The translations under genes and the position numbers were made by a program. A stretch of DNA of 64,000 nt from an uncultured Adlercreutzia sp. (GTDB taxonomy: Bacteria; Actinomycetota; Coriobacteriia; Coriobacteriales; Eggerthellaceae). The first letter of the stretch is position 1; every line of letters starts with the position of its first letter. Positions 16,974 through 25,469 of the stretch are shown here, piece after piece. The notes under the pieces are model-generated. The model had not been told where the DNA came from. It saw only the letters and a program-made list of their open reading frames with translations, and did no database searches. The stretch covers positions 1-64,000 of the forward strand of contig NZ_CAUASN010000012.1 of assembly GCF_958431955.1 (NCBI RefSeq). Reading direction: 5' to 3'.

Positions 16974-19667
16974 ATGGCACTGGAACGTAATGTCAAGAAG
17001 AAGCCGGGTCGCGGCTACGACCGCCGCAACGTCTGGCTGCTCGTCCTCACCACTTTGCTCATCGTCGTCTCGGCGGTGCTGTTCACCCCGCCCAACGAGA
17101 AAATCAACCAGGGCCTCGACATCCAGGGCGGCCTGTCGGTGGTGCTCACGGCGAAGTCCACCGACGGCGAGCCGGTCACGCCCGAGGATATGGAGAAGTC
17201 CCGCGCCATCATCGAGAGCCGCGTGAACGCGCTCGGCGCCTCGGAGGCCACGGTGCAGGAGCAGGGCGCCGATCAGATCCTCGTGCAGATCCCCGGCCTG
17301 GCCGACACCGAGGAGGCCCTCGCCACCATCGGCCGCACGGGCTCCCTCGAGTTCGCCCGCCTCGACTCGTTCACCGACGAGGACGTGAAGACGGCCATCG
17401 AGAGCGGCCAGTACGCCGGCGAGAGCACCGTCTCCGACGAGTTCGGCAACGTCTTCCCCTCGGGCCAGACCGAGCACCTCTCGGTGGAGCCGGGCACCTA
17501 CACGCCCATCGTCACCGGCGCCGACATCACCAACGTCACCATCGGGAAGGCCTCGGAGGCCTCTACCGACTACGCCGTGAACATCACGCTGAACAGCGAG
17601 GGCGCCAAGGCCTTTGCCGACGCGTCCCGCGAGCTGGTGGCCGACCACGGCGCCATCGTCATCATCCTGGACGGCGAGGTGCAGTCCGCGCCGCGCGTGC
17701 AGTCCGAGATCCCCAACGGTGAGGTGCAGATCACCGGCGGCTACACGCTGGACGAGGCCAAGAATCTCCAGACCATCCTGGAGTCCGGCTCGCTGCCCGT
17801 CTCCTTCGAGTACGCCCAGTCCCAGGTGGTCGGCCCGACCCTCGGCCAGGACGCGCTCGTCTCCGGCGTCGTCGTGGCCCTCATCGGCCTGGCGCTCGTG
17901 ATGCTCTACCTGCTGTTCTTCTACAAGGGCCTCGGCCTCATCACGGCGGCCGCCATGGCCGTGTTCGCCGTGCTGTACCTGGGCATCCTCGCGGCCCTTT
18001 CCGCCTTCCACCTGTTCAGCCTGTCGCTGGCGGGTATCGCCGGCATCGTGCTGACTATCGGCATGGCCGCCGACTCGTCCATCCTCACCGTGGAGCGCTT
18101 CCGCGAGGAGATCCGCATGGGCCGCTCGGTGAAGGCCGCCTCCATCACCGGCGTGAAGCACGCCATCTTCACCTCCATCGACGCCGATCTGGTGACCATG
18201 GTCTCGGCGCTGTGCCTGTTCTTCCTGGCCGCCTCGTCGGTCAAGGGCTTCGGCATGACGCTGGCCTTGGGCATCATCTGCGACATCGTGATGATGGTCA
18301 TCTTCAAGGCCCCGCTCATCCGCCTGCTCGCGCCGAAGGTCATCGCGCGCCATCCGGGCTTCTGGGGCATCAAGGACTCCATCGACGCCTCGAAGGGCTA
18401 CGCCGAGCTGGCCGCCGCCGAGGGCGTGAGCGAGCGCGAGGCCGAGACGGGCTCCCAGATGAACGCCGCCGAGACCCGCGAGATCGTGGACGCCGACGAC
18501 CCGGCCGCCGCCTCGCAGACCGTGCGCGCCGTGCGCAAGATCAAGGGGCGCTTCATCAAGCACGACATCAACTTCCTCGGCTACCGCAAGGTGTTCCTCA
18601 CCGTGGCCGCCGTGGCCATGGTGGCCTGCCTGGCCGTCGTGGGCTTCCGCGGCCTGAACTTCGGCATCGAGTTCGTGGGCGGCACCTCGGTGGCCTTCCA
18701 CGGCACCGGCGAGACCACCATCGAGCAGATGCGCGATGCCTTCGCCGACGCCGGCGAGCCCGACGCGGTCATCCAGACCACCGAGACCAACGGCGAGCCC
18801 GGCTTCCTCGTGCGCACCACCACCACGAGCCCCGAGGACGCCACCGCCCGTGCCACCCAGGTGGCCGACGCCCTGGGCATGACGGCAAACGACTTCGAGG
18901 TGACCACCATCGGTCCGGACTGGGGCGCGAGCGTCATCCAGAGCTCGCTCATCGCCTTCCTCGTGTCCATCCTGCTCATCATCGTCTACATCGCCATTCG
19001 CTTCGAGTACAAGATGGGCGTCATGGCCATCGTGGCGCTGCTGCACGACCTCATCCTGGTCGTGGGCATCTACGCGCTCGTGGGCCGCGAGGTGAACCCG
19101 AACACCATCGCCGCCCTGCTCACCATTCTCGGCTACTCGCTCTACGACACCGTGGTCGTGTTCCACCGCATCAACGACAACATGAAGGGCGAGGACATCC
19201 GCTGCACCTTCATGACCATGGCCAACCACTCCATGAACCAGGTGTTCATCCGCACCATCAACACGACGCTCACCTCGTTCATCCCGGTGTTCGCCATGCT
19301 GCTGTTCGGCGGCGAGACGCTGAAGGACTTCGCCTTCGCCATGGCCATCGGCCTTATCGCCGGCTCCTACTCGTCCATCGCCATCGCCTGCCCGCTCTAC
19401 TGCATGTGGAAGACCCGCGAGCCGAAGTTCGCGAAGCTGCAGCGGAAGTACGGCACCGAGATCGGCCGCTTCGAGTTCGACCACTCCGCCTCCACGGGCA
19501 TCGCCCAGGTGCCGCTTGCGCGTCTGGAGGCCCAGAAGGCCGCCGTGGCCGGCGCCCCGGTGGACGCCGAGGGCGAGCCGCTGCCCCAGGGCAGGCACGT
19601 GGCCGGCGCCAAGCCCAAGCAGGCCGACAACAAGAAGAAGAAGCACAAGCACGGGAGGGCCCAGTAA
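16974..19667 (+). CDS. secDF: Protein translocase subunit SecD-SecF fusion
   Basis: 897 residues carrying both halves in one chain. SecD part: first membrane segment at about residue 18-35, GLDIQGGLSVVL, a large outer domain, then five membrane segments including GMAADSSILTVERFREE. A charged linker of about 60 residues follows (about residues 475-530). SecF part: KHDINFLGYRK, FGIEFVGGTS, and SLYDTVVVFHRINDN. SecDF uses the proton gradient to pull exported proteins through SecYEG. It should serve the many secreted proteins of this genome. The fused form is longer than Bacillus SecDF (737 residues). The stop overlaps the next start by one base. Confidence 0.96.
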   Translation: MALERNVKKKPGRGYDRRNVWLLVLTTLLIVVSAVLFTPPNEKINQGLDIQGGLSVVLTAKSTDGEPVTPEDMEKSRAIIESRVNALGASEATVQEQGADQILVQIPGLADTEEALATIGRTGSLEFARLDSFTDEDVKTAIESGQYAGESTVSDEFGNVFPSGQTEHLSVEPGTYTPIVTGADITNVTIGKASEASTDYAVNITLNSEGAKAFADASRELVADHGAIVIILDGEVQSAPRVQSEIPNGEVQITGGYTLDEAKNLQTILESGSLPVSFEYAQSQVVGPTLGQDALVSGVVVALIGLALVMLYLLFFYKGLGLITAAAMAVFAVLYLGILAALSAFHLFSLSLAGIAGIVLTIGMAADSSILTVERFREEIRMGRSVKAASITGVKHAIFTSIDADLVTMVSALCLFFLAASSVKGFGMTLALGIICDIVMMVIFKAPLIRLLAPKVIARHPGFWGIKDSIDASKGYAELAAAEGVSEREAETGSQMNAAETREIVDADDPAAASQTVRAVRKIKGRFIKHDINFLGYRKVFLTVAAVAMVACLAVVGFRGLNFGIEFVGGTSVAFHGTGETTIEQMRDAFADAGEPDAVIQTTETNGEPGFLVRTTTTSPEDATARATQVADALGMTANDFEVTTIGPDWGASVIQSSLIAFLVSILLIIVYIAIRFEYKMGVMAIVALLHDLILVVGIYALVGREVNPNTIAALLTILGYSLYDTVVVFHRINDNMKGEDIRCTFMTMANHSMNQVFIRTINTTLTSFIPVFAMLLFGGETLKDFAFAMAIGLIAGSYSSIAIACPLYCMWKTREPKFAKLQRKYGTEIGRFEFDHSASTGIAQVPLARLEAQKAAVAGAPVDAEGEPLPQGRHVAGAKPKQADNKKKKHKHGRAQ

Positions 19668-19981
19668 TGGAGACGATTCGCGAAGGCTCCGCGCCGAACT
19701 TCTGCCCGCCGGTGGAGGAGGGCCTCACGCTCACGTTCTCCGATGAGAAGGGCGATCAGGTGGAGGTGGAGTTCCTCGGCCTTCTGCTCCACGCCGGCCG
19801 CTCCTACGGCTTCTTCGTCGATGCCGGCGAGGAGAACCCCGACGTGCTGATCTTGGAAGCGATGGAATTCGACGAGGAGGGCCAGCCCGAGTCCTTCGAG
19901 CTCGTCACCGACGAGGCCGTGGCCGCGGAGGTGTACGCCGATTTCCAGGAGGCCACCAAGGACCTCTACCGCTTCGCCTAG
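19667..19981 (+). CDS. DUF1292 (YrzB-like) small acidic protein
   Basis: 104 residues; ATG 19667 overlaps the secDF stop (TAATG), so translation is coupled. The body has the DUF1292 pattern: an alternating strand region LTLTFSDEKGDQVEVEFLG, then DVLILEAMEFDEEGQPESF. The protein is very acidic. Its function is unknown in all species; in Firmicutes it usually sits with yrrK/yrzL genes, not secDF. A terminator follows directly. Confidence 0.82.
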   Translation: METIREGSAPNFCPPVEEGLTLTFSDEKGDQVEVEFLGLLLHAGRSYGFFVDAGEENPDVLILEAMEFDEEGQPESFELVTDEAVAAEVYADFQEATKDLYRFA

Positions 19982-19983
19982 CA

Positions 19984-20022
19984 ACGCGGGCGCCGGGCAT
20001 CTCGCCGCGGCGCCCGCGTTTT
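19984..20022 (+). terminator. Intrinsic terminator of the secDF operon
   Basis: A perfect 11-bp stem (19984-19994 with 20009-20019) ends in TTTTG just after the DUF1292 stop codon. Confidence 0.85.
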
Positions 20023-20041
20023 GTTCTCGGGAAGGACACCC

Positions 20042-20266
20042 ATGATTCTCGTCACCGATCCCGACCACGGGCTCACCTTGCGCGAGCAGCAGATTCTCTA
20101 CTACATCGCCGGTGGCCTGTCGAACAAGGAGATCGCCGAGCGCCTCTCGCTGTCAGAGCAGACGGTGAAGGCACATCTGTCCCATATGACGGCCAAGTCG
20201 GGCCGCGCCAACCGAGCGGCGCTTGTGACCTACGGCTTCGAGACCGGCATTCTGCGCCGCAGCTAG
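20042..20266 (+). CDS. Solo LuxR/GerE DNA-binding protein
   Basis: 74 residues, almost entirely one LuxR-type helix-turn-helix domain (GLTLREQQILYYIAGGLS, then EQTVKAHLSHMTAKSGRANR). There is no sensor or receiver domain. ATG 20042 has GGAAGGAC upstream. It begins just past the secDF terminator and precedes the heme-type cluster by about 180 bases. Single-domain LuxR proteins can act like GerE as direct repressors or activators; the targets are unknown. The 184-base gap after it has a hairpin (20308-20315 with 20331-20338) without a T run. Confidence 0.85.
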   Translation: MILVTDPDHGLTLREQQILYYIAGGLSNKEIAERLSLSEQTVKAHLSHMTAKSGRANRAALVTYGFETGILRRS

Positions 20267-20412
20267 AGGTGTTCCGCGCGGCGGGGCTATCTGCGGCCGC
20301 CGTCTGCGCCGCCCGCGCTACCCGGCACGTCGGGCGGCCTGCGCGCAGCTGCGCCGGAGCGGCTGGCTCCATGTAGCCCGTTCGGGCGATGCCGGCCCGG
20401 TGCGGGCTTCGC

Positions 20413-20418
20413 TATGAT
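20413..20418 (+). promoter_or_regulatory. -10 box upstream of the HemX-like gene
   Basis: TATGAT lies 32 bases before ATG 20451. No good -35 is visible. Confidence 0.4.
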
Positions 20419-20450
20419 GGGGCGTAACGAGAGAGGATGAGCCCCGTTCC

Positions 20451-21284
20451 ATGTTCCTGTTCTATCTGGAAATAGTCTGCGTGCTGGCCTACGGCGCGTC
20501 GAGCGCCCTGGCGGCCCACGGCATCCTGCGCGAGCGGCAGGGGAGTGCCCGGGCGGCCAAGGTGCTCTTCTTCGCGGCCGTCGCGCTGCACTCCGCCGCA
20601 ATCGGCATCGAGTCCACCACCACCTCCGGCACGCTGCTGTCGGGGCCGAACATCATCATGCTGGCCGCCTGGGCCCTCGCCGTGGTGACGGCGGTGGGCC
20701 TGGCCGTCACGAGGCGCGGGCTCGGCTTCGCGCTTGCCGTGGGGCCGGTGGCGGCGCTGCTCATCGTGGCCTCCCAGTGGCTGAAGATCCTCGACCCGGT
20801 GAGCGCCGACAACATGGCCTTCTACCAGTGGCCCCTGCTCGTGCCCCACATCGTCCTCGTGTTCGCGGCTTGCGCGTGCTTCGCGGTGAGCGCGGCGGCC
20901 TCGGGGCTTCTGCTGTACCAGCGGCGCCTCATGACGCGCCGTTCCGCCAAGCTGTTCTCCCTCGAGACGCCCGCCCTCGACACCCTGGCCACCATCGCCC
21001 GCGCCGCGGCGCTCGCGGGGCTCGTCGTGTTCGTCGGCGCCATGCTCATCGGATTCACCCATATGGTGGCGCTCTCGGCGGCCATGACCCACTTCCACTG
21101 CCAGGGGAGCGTGGGGTATCTCTGGCCGCGCATCGTTCTGTCTCTTCTCGTGTCGGCGGTATGGAGCCTCTATGCCGTCTTCTCCTTCCTCGCGCCCTGC
21201 GCGGTGGGCACCCGCACCCGGGCCCTCCTCTCCATCGGCGGCTTCGCGGTCATGCTCGTGCTGATCGCCGTCTCGGCCGGGTGA
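20451..21284 (+). CDS. HemX/CcsA-like polytopic membrane protein
   Basis: 277 residues, about eight membrane segments, close to the length of Bacillus HemX (276). The central WPLLVPHIVLVF with its His, followed by a hydrophobic helix and LLYQRRLM, fits the CcsA/HemX fold of cytochrome c biogenesis and heme-handling proteins. The Trp-rich WWD loop of true cytochrome c synthases is not seen, which favours HemX. In Bacillus, HemX sits with hemA and lowers GluTR protein level. Here the next gene, four bases on, is a degenerate GluTR homologue, so the hemA-hemX link is kept in a reversed, altered form. Confidence 0.75.
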   Translation: MFLFYLEIVCVLAYGASSALAAHGILRERQGSARAAKVLFFAAVALHSAAIGIESTTTSGTLLSGPNIIMLAAWALAVVTAVGLAVTRRGLGFALAVGPVAALLIVASQWLKILDPVSADNMAFYQWPLLVPHIVLVFAACACFAVSAAASGLLLYQRRLMTRRSAKLFSLETPALDTLATIARAAALAGLVVFVGAMLIGFTHMVALSAAMTHFHCQGSVGYLWPRIVLSLLVSAVWSLYAVFSFLAPCAVGTRTRALLSIGGFAVMLVLIAVSAG

Positions 21285-21288
21285 TGCC

Positions 21289-22287
21289 ATGGCGCTCGTC
21301 ATGGTCGGTGCCAATCCGCGCAGGGCGCCCTTCCTTCCCCTGTCGGCCTCGCTTGCCGGCGAGGGCGTGCTGAACGCCGCCCTGGCGGCGCTCGCGGGAC
21401 ATCGGAGCGTGGGCGAGGCGCTCGTGCTCGCGACGGGGGAGCGCTTCGAGGTGTACGCCGTGGTGGAGGACGGCGTGGATGCCTACGACCTTATCCTGGG
21501 TGTGCTCGGCGGCGCGGCGAACGCGGGGGCGGAGCTTGCCGCCCACGGCTACTTCGCCGAGGGCGCCGATGCGGCGGCGCACCTGTTCGCCGGCGTGGCC
21601 GGCATCGACGAGTTCGCGGCTGCGGGCGAGAACGTGGCCGCGGCCTGGCGCGACGGCGTTGCCCCGGCTCGGGCGCACGGTGCCTTCGGAGGGCGGCTTG
21701 AGGCCCTCGGTGATGCCATGCGCGCCCTCGCGTCCCGTCTGGCCGCGGCGGCGAGCGCGGGATCGGACGACGCCCTCGGCGAGACCGTGGCAGAGCTGGC
21801 GGGACGGGTGTTCGATCACCTCGATCGCCGTCAGGTGCTCGCCGTGGGAGACGACGGGCTCGTGGCCGCTGCAGTGTCCGCGCTCGCCCGGGCCGGCGTC
21901 GGCCGCTTCTCCTTCATCGGAGAGGGCGCTGCGGCCCTCGAGGGCGCTCCTGCCTCGCCGGTGGTCTCTGCCGAGGCGCTGCCCGTGGCCCTCGGCAACG
22001 CCGACATCGTCGTGGCGGCGGCCGGGGTGGTGCCCCTGCTCGACAAGCGCACCGTGAAGGGGGTCATGCGCAGCCGCCGGGGCCGGGCGATGCTGCTCGT
22101 CGACGTGTCGGCGGACCAGGCGGCCATTGACGGCCGGGCGGCCTCCATCGACGACGCGTTCCTCTACACCCGCGACGATTTGGTCCAGCTCACCTGCGAT
22201 GCGCCCTGGTCCCAGGCCGGCCGCGCCGCCCAGCGCGCGGCTGCCGTGGCCGAGGCCGTGCGCGATTTCTCCTACCAGTTAGCCTGA
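21289..22287 (+). CDS. Degenerate glutamyl-tRNA reductase (HemA) homologue
   Basis: 332 residues. The N-terminal part follows the GluTR pattern (VMVGANPRRAPF for the usual GINHKTAP; LATGERFEVY for the usual LSTCNRTELY), and the C-terminal Rossmann part keeps ADIVVAAAG, RRGRAMLLVDVSAD and FLYTRDDL. The catalytic Cys (Cys50 in E. coli) is Gly50 here. The His of the active site (WHQDND) and the GEPQI motif are replaced (YFAEGAD, GENVA), and the NADPH glycine loop reads VGDDGLVAAA. The chain stops near the end of the spinal helix, about 80-100 residues short, so the dimerisation domain is missing. It is unlikely to make glutamate-semialdehyde. It may bind tRNA, heme or HemX, or regulate; this is inference. 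It sits between the HemX-like gene and a heme-type radical SAM gene. Confidence 0.75.
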   Translation: MALVMVGANPRRAPFLPLSASLAGEGVLNAALAALAGHRSVGEALVLATGERFEVYAVVEDGVDAYDLILGVLGGAANAGAELAAHGYFAEGADAAAHLFAGVAGIDEFAAAGENVAAAWRDGVAPARAHGAFGGRLEALGDAMRALASRLAAAASAGSDDALGETVAELAGRVFDHLDRRQVLAVGDDGLVAAAVSALARAGVGRFSFIGEGAAALEGAPASPVVSAEALPVALGNADIVVAAAGVVPLLDKRTVKGVMRSRRGRAMLLVDVSADQAAIDGRAASIDDAFLYTRDDLVQLTCDAPWSQAGRAAQRAAAVAEAVRDFSYQLA

Positions 22288-22393
22288 GCCTACTTTTGCG
22301 GCGGCCAACCTAGGCCGTTCAGGCGATGCTCCGCCGCGCGGCCGTTCGCTATGCTTCTCCCACGCTGAAGACGAGTGACGTGAGGAGCAGCCC

Positions 22394-23398
22394 ATGATCG
22401 TATCGTGGATGACCACGAACCAGTGCAACCTGAAATGCGTGCACTGCTACCAGGACGCCGAGGAGGCCGACGCGCGCGAGCTTTCCACCGACGAGGCGAA
22501 GAAGATGATCGGGGGGATCGCCCGCGCGGGCTTCAAGATCATGATCTTCTCCGGCGGCGAGCCGCTTTTGCGTCCCGACATCTACGAGCTGGTATCCCAT
22601 GCGGCCTCCTGCGGGCTACGCCCGGTGTTCGGGAGCAACGGCACGCTTATCACTGACGAGGTGGCGGCGCGCCTGAAGGACGCCGGCGCCTGCGCCATGG
22701 GCATCTCGGTGGACAGCCTGGATGCTGCCAAGCACGACAAGTTCCGCGGCCTTGAGAACGCGCACGCGCTCACCATGGCCGGCATCGAGGCCTGCAAGCG
22801 CGCAGGCCTGCCCTTCCAGCTGCACACCACGGTGGTGGATTGGAACCGCGACGAGGTGTGCGCCATCACCGACTTCGCCGAGGAAATCGGCGCCATAGCC
22901 CACTACATCTTCTTCCTCATTCCCGTGGGCCGGGGCGTCTACATCCAGGAGACGAGCCTGGAAGTGCTCGAGAACGAGGCGCTTCTGCGCGACATCATGA
23001 AAAAGTCGGCGGAGGTGTCCATCGACGTGAAGCCCACCTGCGCCCCGCAGTTCACCCGCGTGGCCAAGCAGCTCGGCGTCGACACGCGCTTCGAGCGCGG
23101 CTGCCTGGCCGGGCTCACCTACTGCGTCGTGGGCAGCGAGGGCATCGTGCGCCCCTGCGCCTACATGACCGAGGAGGCGGGCGATGTGCGGACGCAGCCC
23201 TTCGACGAGATTTGGAAGACGAGCCCCGTGTTCGAGCGTCTGCGCACCCAGGCCTATTCCGGCGCCTGCGGCACCTGCGACTACAAAGACGGCTGCGGCG
23301 GTTGCCGGGCGCGAGCGGCCTACTACCACGACGGCGACATCCTGGCCCAAGACGACTACTGCGCCCACGGCCAGAAGCTGGAAGAAGAGGAGAACTAG
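22394..23398 (+). CDS. Radical SAM protein of the NirJ/AhbD heme-biosynthesis type
   Basis: 334 residues; AGGAG six bases before ATG 22394, with TATGCT at 22350-22355 as a possible -10. The radical SAM cluster ligands are C11, C15 and C18 (TTNQCNLKCVHCYQDAEE), followed by MIFSGGEPLLRPD. The C-terminal SPASM/twitch-like region holds more Cys (GCLAGLTYC, CGTCDYKDGCGGCRARA, DDYC). This set matches the NirJ/NirJ2/AhbD family, which modifies side chains of iron-porphyrin precursors in heme d1 or siroheme-dependent heme b synthesis. Which of these it is cannot be settled by eye; PqqE-like peptide enzymes are a weaker alternative. The neighbours (HemX-like, GluTR-like, iron/heme-type importer) support a heme role. 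Confidence 0.8.
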   Translation: MIVSWMTTNQCNLKCVHCYQDAEEADARELSTDEAKKMIGGIARAGFKIMIFSGGEPLLRPDIYELVSHAASCGLRPVFGSNGTLITDEVAARLKDAGACAMGISVDSLDAAKHDKFRGLENAHALTMAGIEACKRAGLPFQLHTTVVDWNRDEVCAITDFAEEIGAIAHYIFFLIPVGRGVYIQETSLEVLENEALLRDIMKKSAEVSIDVKPTCAPQFTRVAKQLGVDTRFERGCLAGLTYCVVGSEGIVRPCAYMTEEAGDVRTQPFDEIWKTSPVFERLRTQAYSGACGTCDYKDGCGGCRARAAYYHDGDILAQDDYCAHGQKLEEEEN

Positions 23399-23399
23399 C

Positions 23400-24422
23400 A
23401 TGAAGAAGTTCGTTTTGTGCGCCGCTGCGGCGGTGCTCATCCTGGCTCTGGTCGGATGCGGCCAGCAGGAGGCTGCCGCTCCGGCTGCCGATGACGCTGC
23501 CGCTCCGGAGCAGCAGGCCGCCGCGCCCGATGCGGCCGGCGCCGATGACGCCGTGCCTGGACCTGTCACCTTCACCGACGACATGGGCAACGAGGTGACC
23601 GTGGACAACCCGCAGCGCGTGGTAGCCTGCATGGGCAGTTTCGCGAACGCCTGGGAGCTTGCCGGGGGCATTCTCGTGGGCGTCTCCGATGACGCACTTT
23701 CCGCGGCGGGCTGGACCATCGAGAGCCCCGATGTGGCCACGGTGGGCGACTTCACCGCGGTGAACCTGGAGGCCATTATCGCCCTGAACCCCGACTTCGT
23801 CATCATGACGAGCGGCACCGGCGGCCGCGGCGGCGACTCCAGCCAGGCCGATCTGCGCGATGCGCTCGTGGGCTCCGGCATTCCCGTGGCCTACTTCCAG
23901 GTGACCACCTTCGAGGACTACGAGCGCCTCATGCGCATCTTCACCGACATCACCGGCCGCGAGGACCTCTACGAGCAGAACGCCGCGAAGGTGGCCGAGG
24001 CCATTGACGACATCGTGGCCCAGGTGCCGGCCGAGAACCCGCCGACGGCGCTCGTGCTCACCACGTTCTCAGGGGGCACCCGCGTGCAGGCGTCCGCCAC
24101 CCAGACCGGTTCCATGCTGGCCGCGCTCGGCGTGAACAACCTGGCCGATGAGAACCGCAGCCTGCTGAAGGACTTCAGCCTGGAGGCCATCATCGAGATG
24201 GACCCCGACTTCATCTTCGTCATCCCCATGGGCGACGACGCCGAGGCGGCCATGCGCAACCTGGAGGAGGCCACGGCGGCCAACTCCGCCTGGGCGAGCC
24301 TGTCGGCTGTGCAGAACAACCGCTACATCACCCTGGACCCGACCCTGTACCTCTCCAAGCCCAACGCGAAGTGGGCCGATGCCTACCAGGGGCTCTTCGA
24401 TGACCTGTACGGCCAGAACTAG
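23400..24422 (+). CDS. ABC transporter substrate-binding lipoprotein (iron/heme/cobalamin type)
   Basis: 340 residues; the ATG lies one base after the upstream stop, with AGAGGAG seven bases before it. A lipoprotein signal (MKKFVLCAAAAVLILALVGC) is followed by a low-complexity Ala/Glu/Asp linker. The body is a class III binding protein (VTFTDDMGNEVTVDNPQRVV, VNLEAIIALNPDFVI, LEAIIEMDPDFIFV), the BtuF/FepB/HmuT fold. The ligand could be a siderophore, heme or a corrinoid. It forms one unit with the permease and ATPase that follow and is probably co-transcribed with the radical SAM gene. Confidence 0.9.
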   Translation: MKKFVLCAAAAVLILALVGCGQQEAAAPAADDAAAPEQQAAAPDAAGADDAVPGPVTFTDDMGNEVTVDNPQRVVACMGSFANAWELAGGILVGVSDDALSAAGWTIESPDVATVGDFTAVNLEAIIALNPDFVIMTSGTGGRGGDSSQADLRDALVGSGIPVAYFQVTTFEDYERLMRIFTDITGREDLYEQNAAKVAEAIDDIVAQVPAENPPTALVLTTFSGGTRVQASATQTGSMLAALGVNNLADENRSLLKDFSLEAIIEMDPDFIFVIPMGDDAEAAMRNLEEATAANSAWASLSAVQNNRYITLDPTLYLSKPNAKWADAYQGLFDDLYGQN

Positions 24423-24470
24423 CGTGCGGTTTTCAGGCTCCGTGCGCGCATCGTCCCCGATTTCCATCTC

Positions 24471-25469
24471 ATGAGCAGCGTTCCGAAGAACATCGCCGTC
24501 TTGGCCGTGACCTGCGCCCTCCTGGTGCTGGCCACGGCCCTGGGCTTCATGCTCGGCGCCTCCTCGGTGAGCCTGCCGGAACTTGTGGCGTGGGCGACAG
24601 GCGGGGACGTGGCCGATGCGGCCCGCAGCATTCTGGAAAACGTCCGCACCCCGCGCGTGCTGGCGGCGCTGATCGCCGGCGCGGCGCTCGCCACTTCCGG
24701 CGCGCTCATCCAGGCGTCGCTCGACAACCCGCTCGCCAGCCCCAACGTCATCGGCGTGAACTCCGGCGCGGGCCTGTTCGTGCTTCTGGCCGCCTCCCTG
24801 GTGCCCGGGGCGCTGTGGCTCACGCCGCTCGCGGCCTTCGCCGGCGCGCTCGTAACGGCGCTCATCATCTTCGCGCTCTCGCTCGGCGCGGGGGCGAGCC
24901 GGTTGACCGTGGTGCTTGCCGGCATCGCCATCACCACGGTGTTCGGCGCCGGCATGAACACCATCCTCATCGTGGACCCGGACGCCTACGTCGGCTCGTC
25001 CACCTTCCTCGTGGGCGGTCTTTCGGGCGTGCTCATGCGCGACCTGGGCTGGCCGGCCCTCTACATCGCCGTCGGCGTCTTGCTGGCGCTTGCGGCAGCG
25101 CCGAAGCTGAATATTCTCGCCCTTGGCGACGAGGCGGCCCACGGCCTGGGGCTCAACGTGGGCCGGGTTCGCCTTGCCGTGTTGGCCGTGGCCGCGGTGC
25201 TCGCCGGCGCCGCCGTGAGCTTCGCGGGACTCCTCGGTTTCGTGGGGCTCGTGGTGCCGCACCTCGTGCGTTTCTTCGTGGGCCACGACAACCGCTGGGT
25301 GGTGCCGGTGGCGGCCCTTGCCGGCGCGGCCTTCGTGGTGGGCTGCGATCTGCTCGCTCGGGTGCTGTTCGCCCCTTACGAGCTTCCCGTGGGCATCCTC
25401 ATGGCGTTCATCGGAGGCCCCTTCTTCATCTACCTCATCCTGAAGAACCGAGGAGGCGGCCTTGACTGA
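24471..25469 (+). CDS. ABC transporter permease, FecCD/BtuC family
   Basis: 332 residues, about nine to ten membrane segments. Family motifs are seen: RTPRVLAALIAGAALATSGALIQ near residue 60, NPLASPNVIGVNSGAGL, and LLGFVGLVVPHLVRF for the cytoplasmic loop that meets the ATPase. It carries the ligand of the upstream lipoprotein across the inner membrane as a homodimer. No clear ribosome binding site precedes ATG 24471. Its end overlaps the ATPase gene by eight bases. Confidence 0.92.
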   Translation: MSSVPKNIAVLAVTCALLVLATALGFMLGASSVSLPELVAWATGGDVADAARSILENVRTPRVLAALIAGAALATSGALIQASLDNPLASPNVIGVNSGAGLFVLLAASLVPGALWLTPLAAFAGALVTALIIFALSLGAGASRLTVVLAGIAITTVFGAGMNTILIVDPDAYVGSSTFLVGGLSGVLMRDLGWPALYIAVGVLLALAAAPKLNILALGDEAAHGLGLNVGRVRLAVLAVAAVLAGAAVSFAGLLGFVGLVVPHLVRFFVGHDNRWVVPVAALAGAAFVVGCDLLARVLFAPYELPVGILMAFIGGPFFIYLILKNRGGGLD

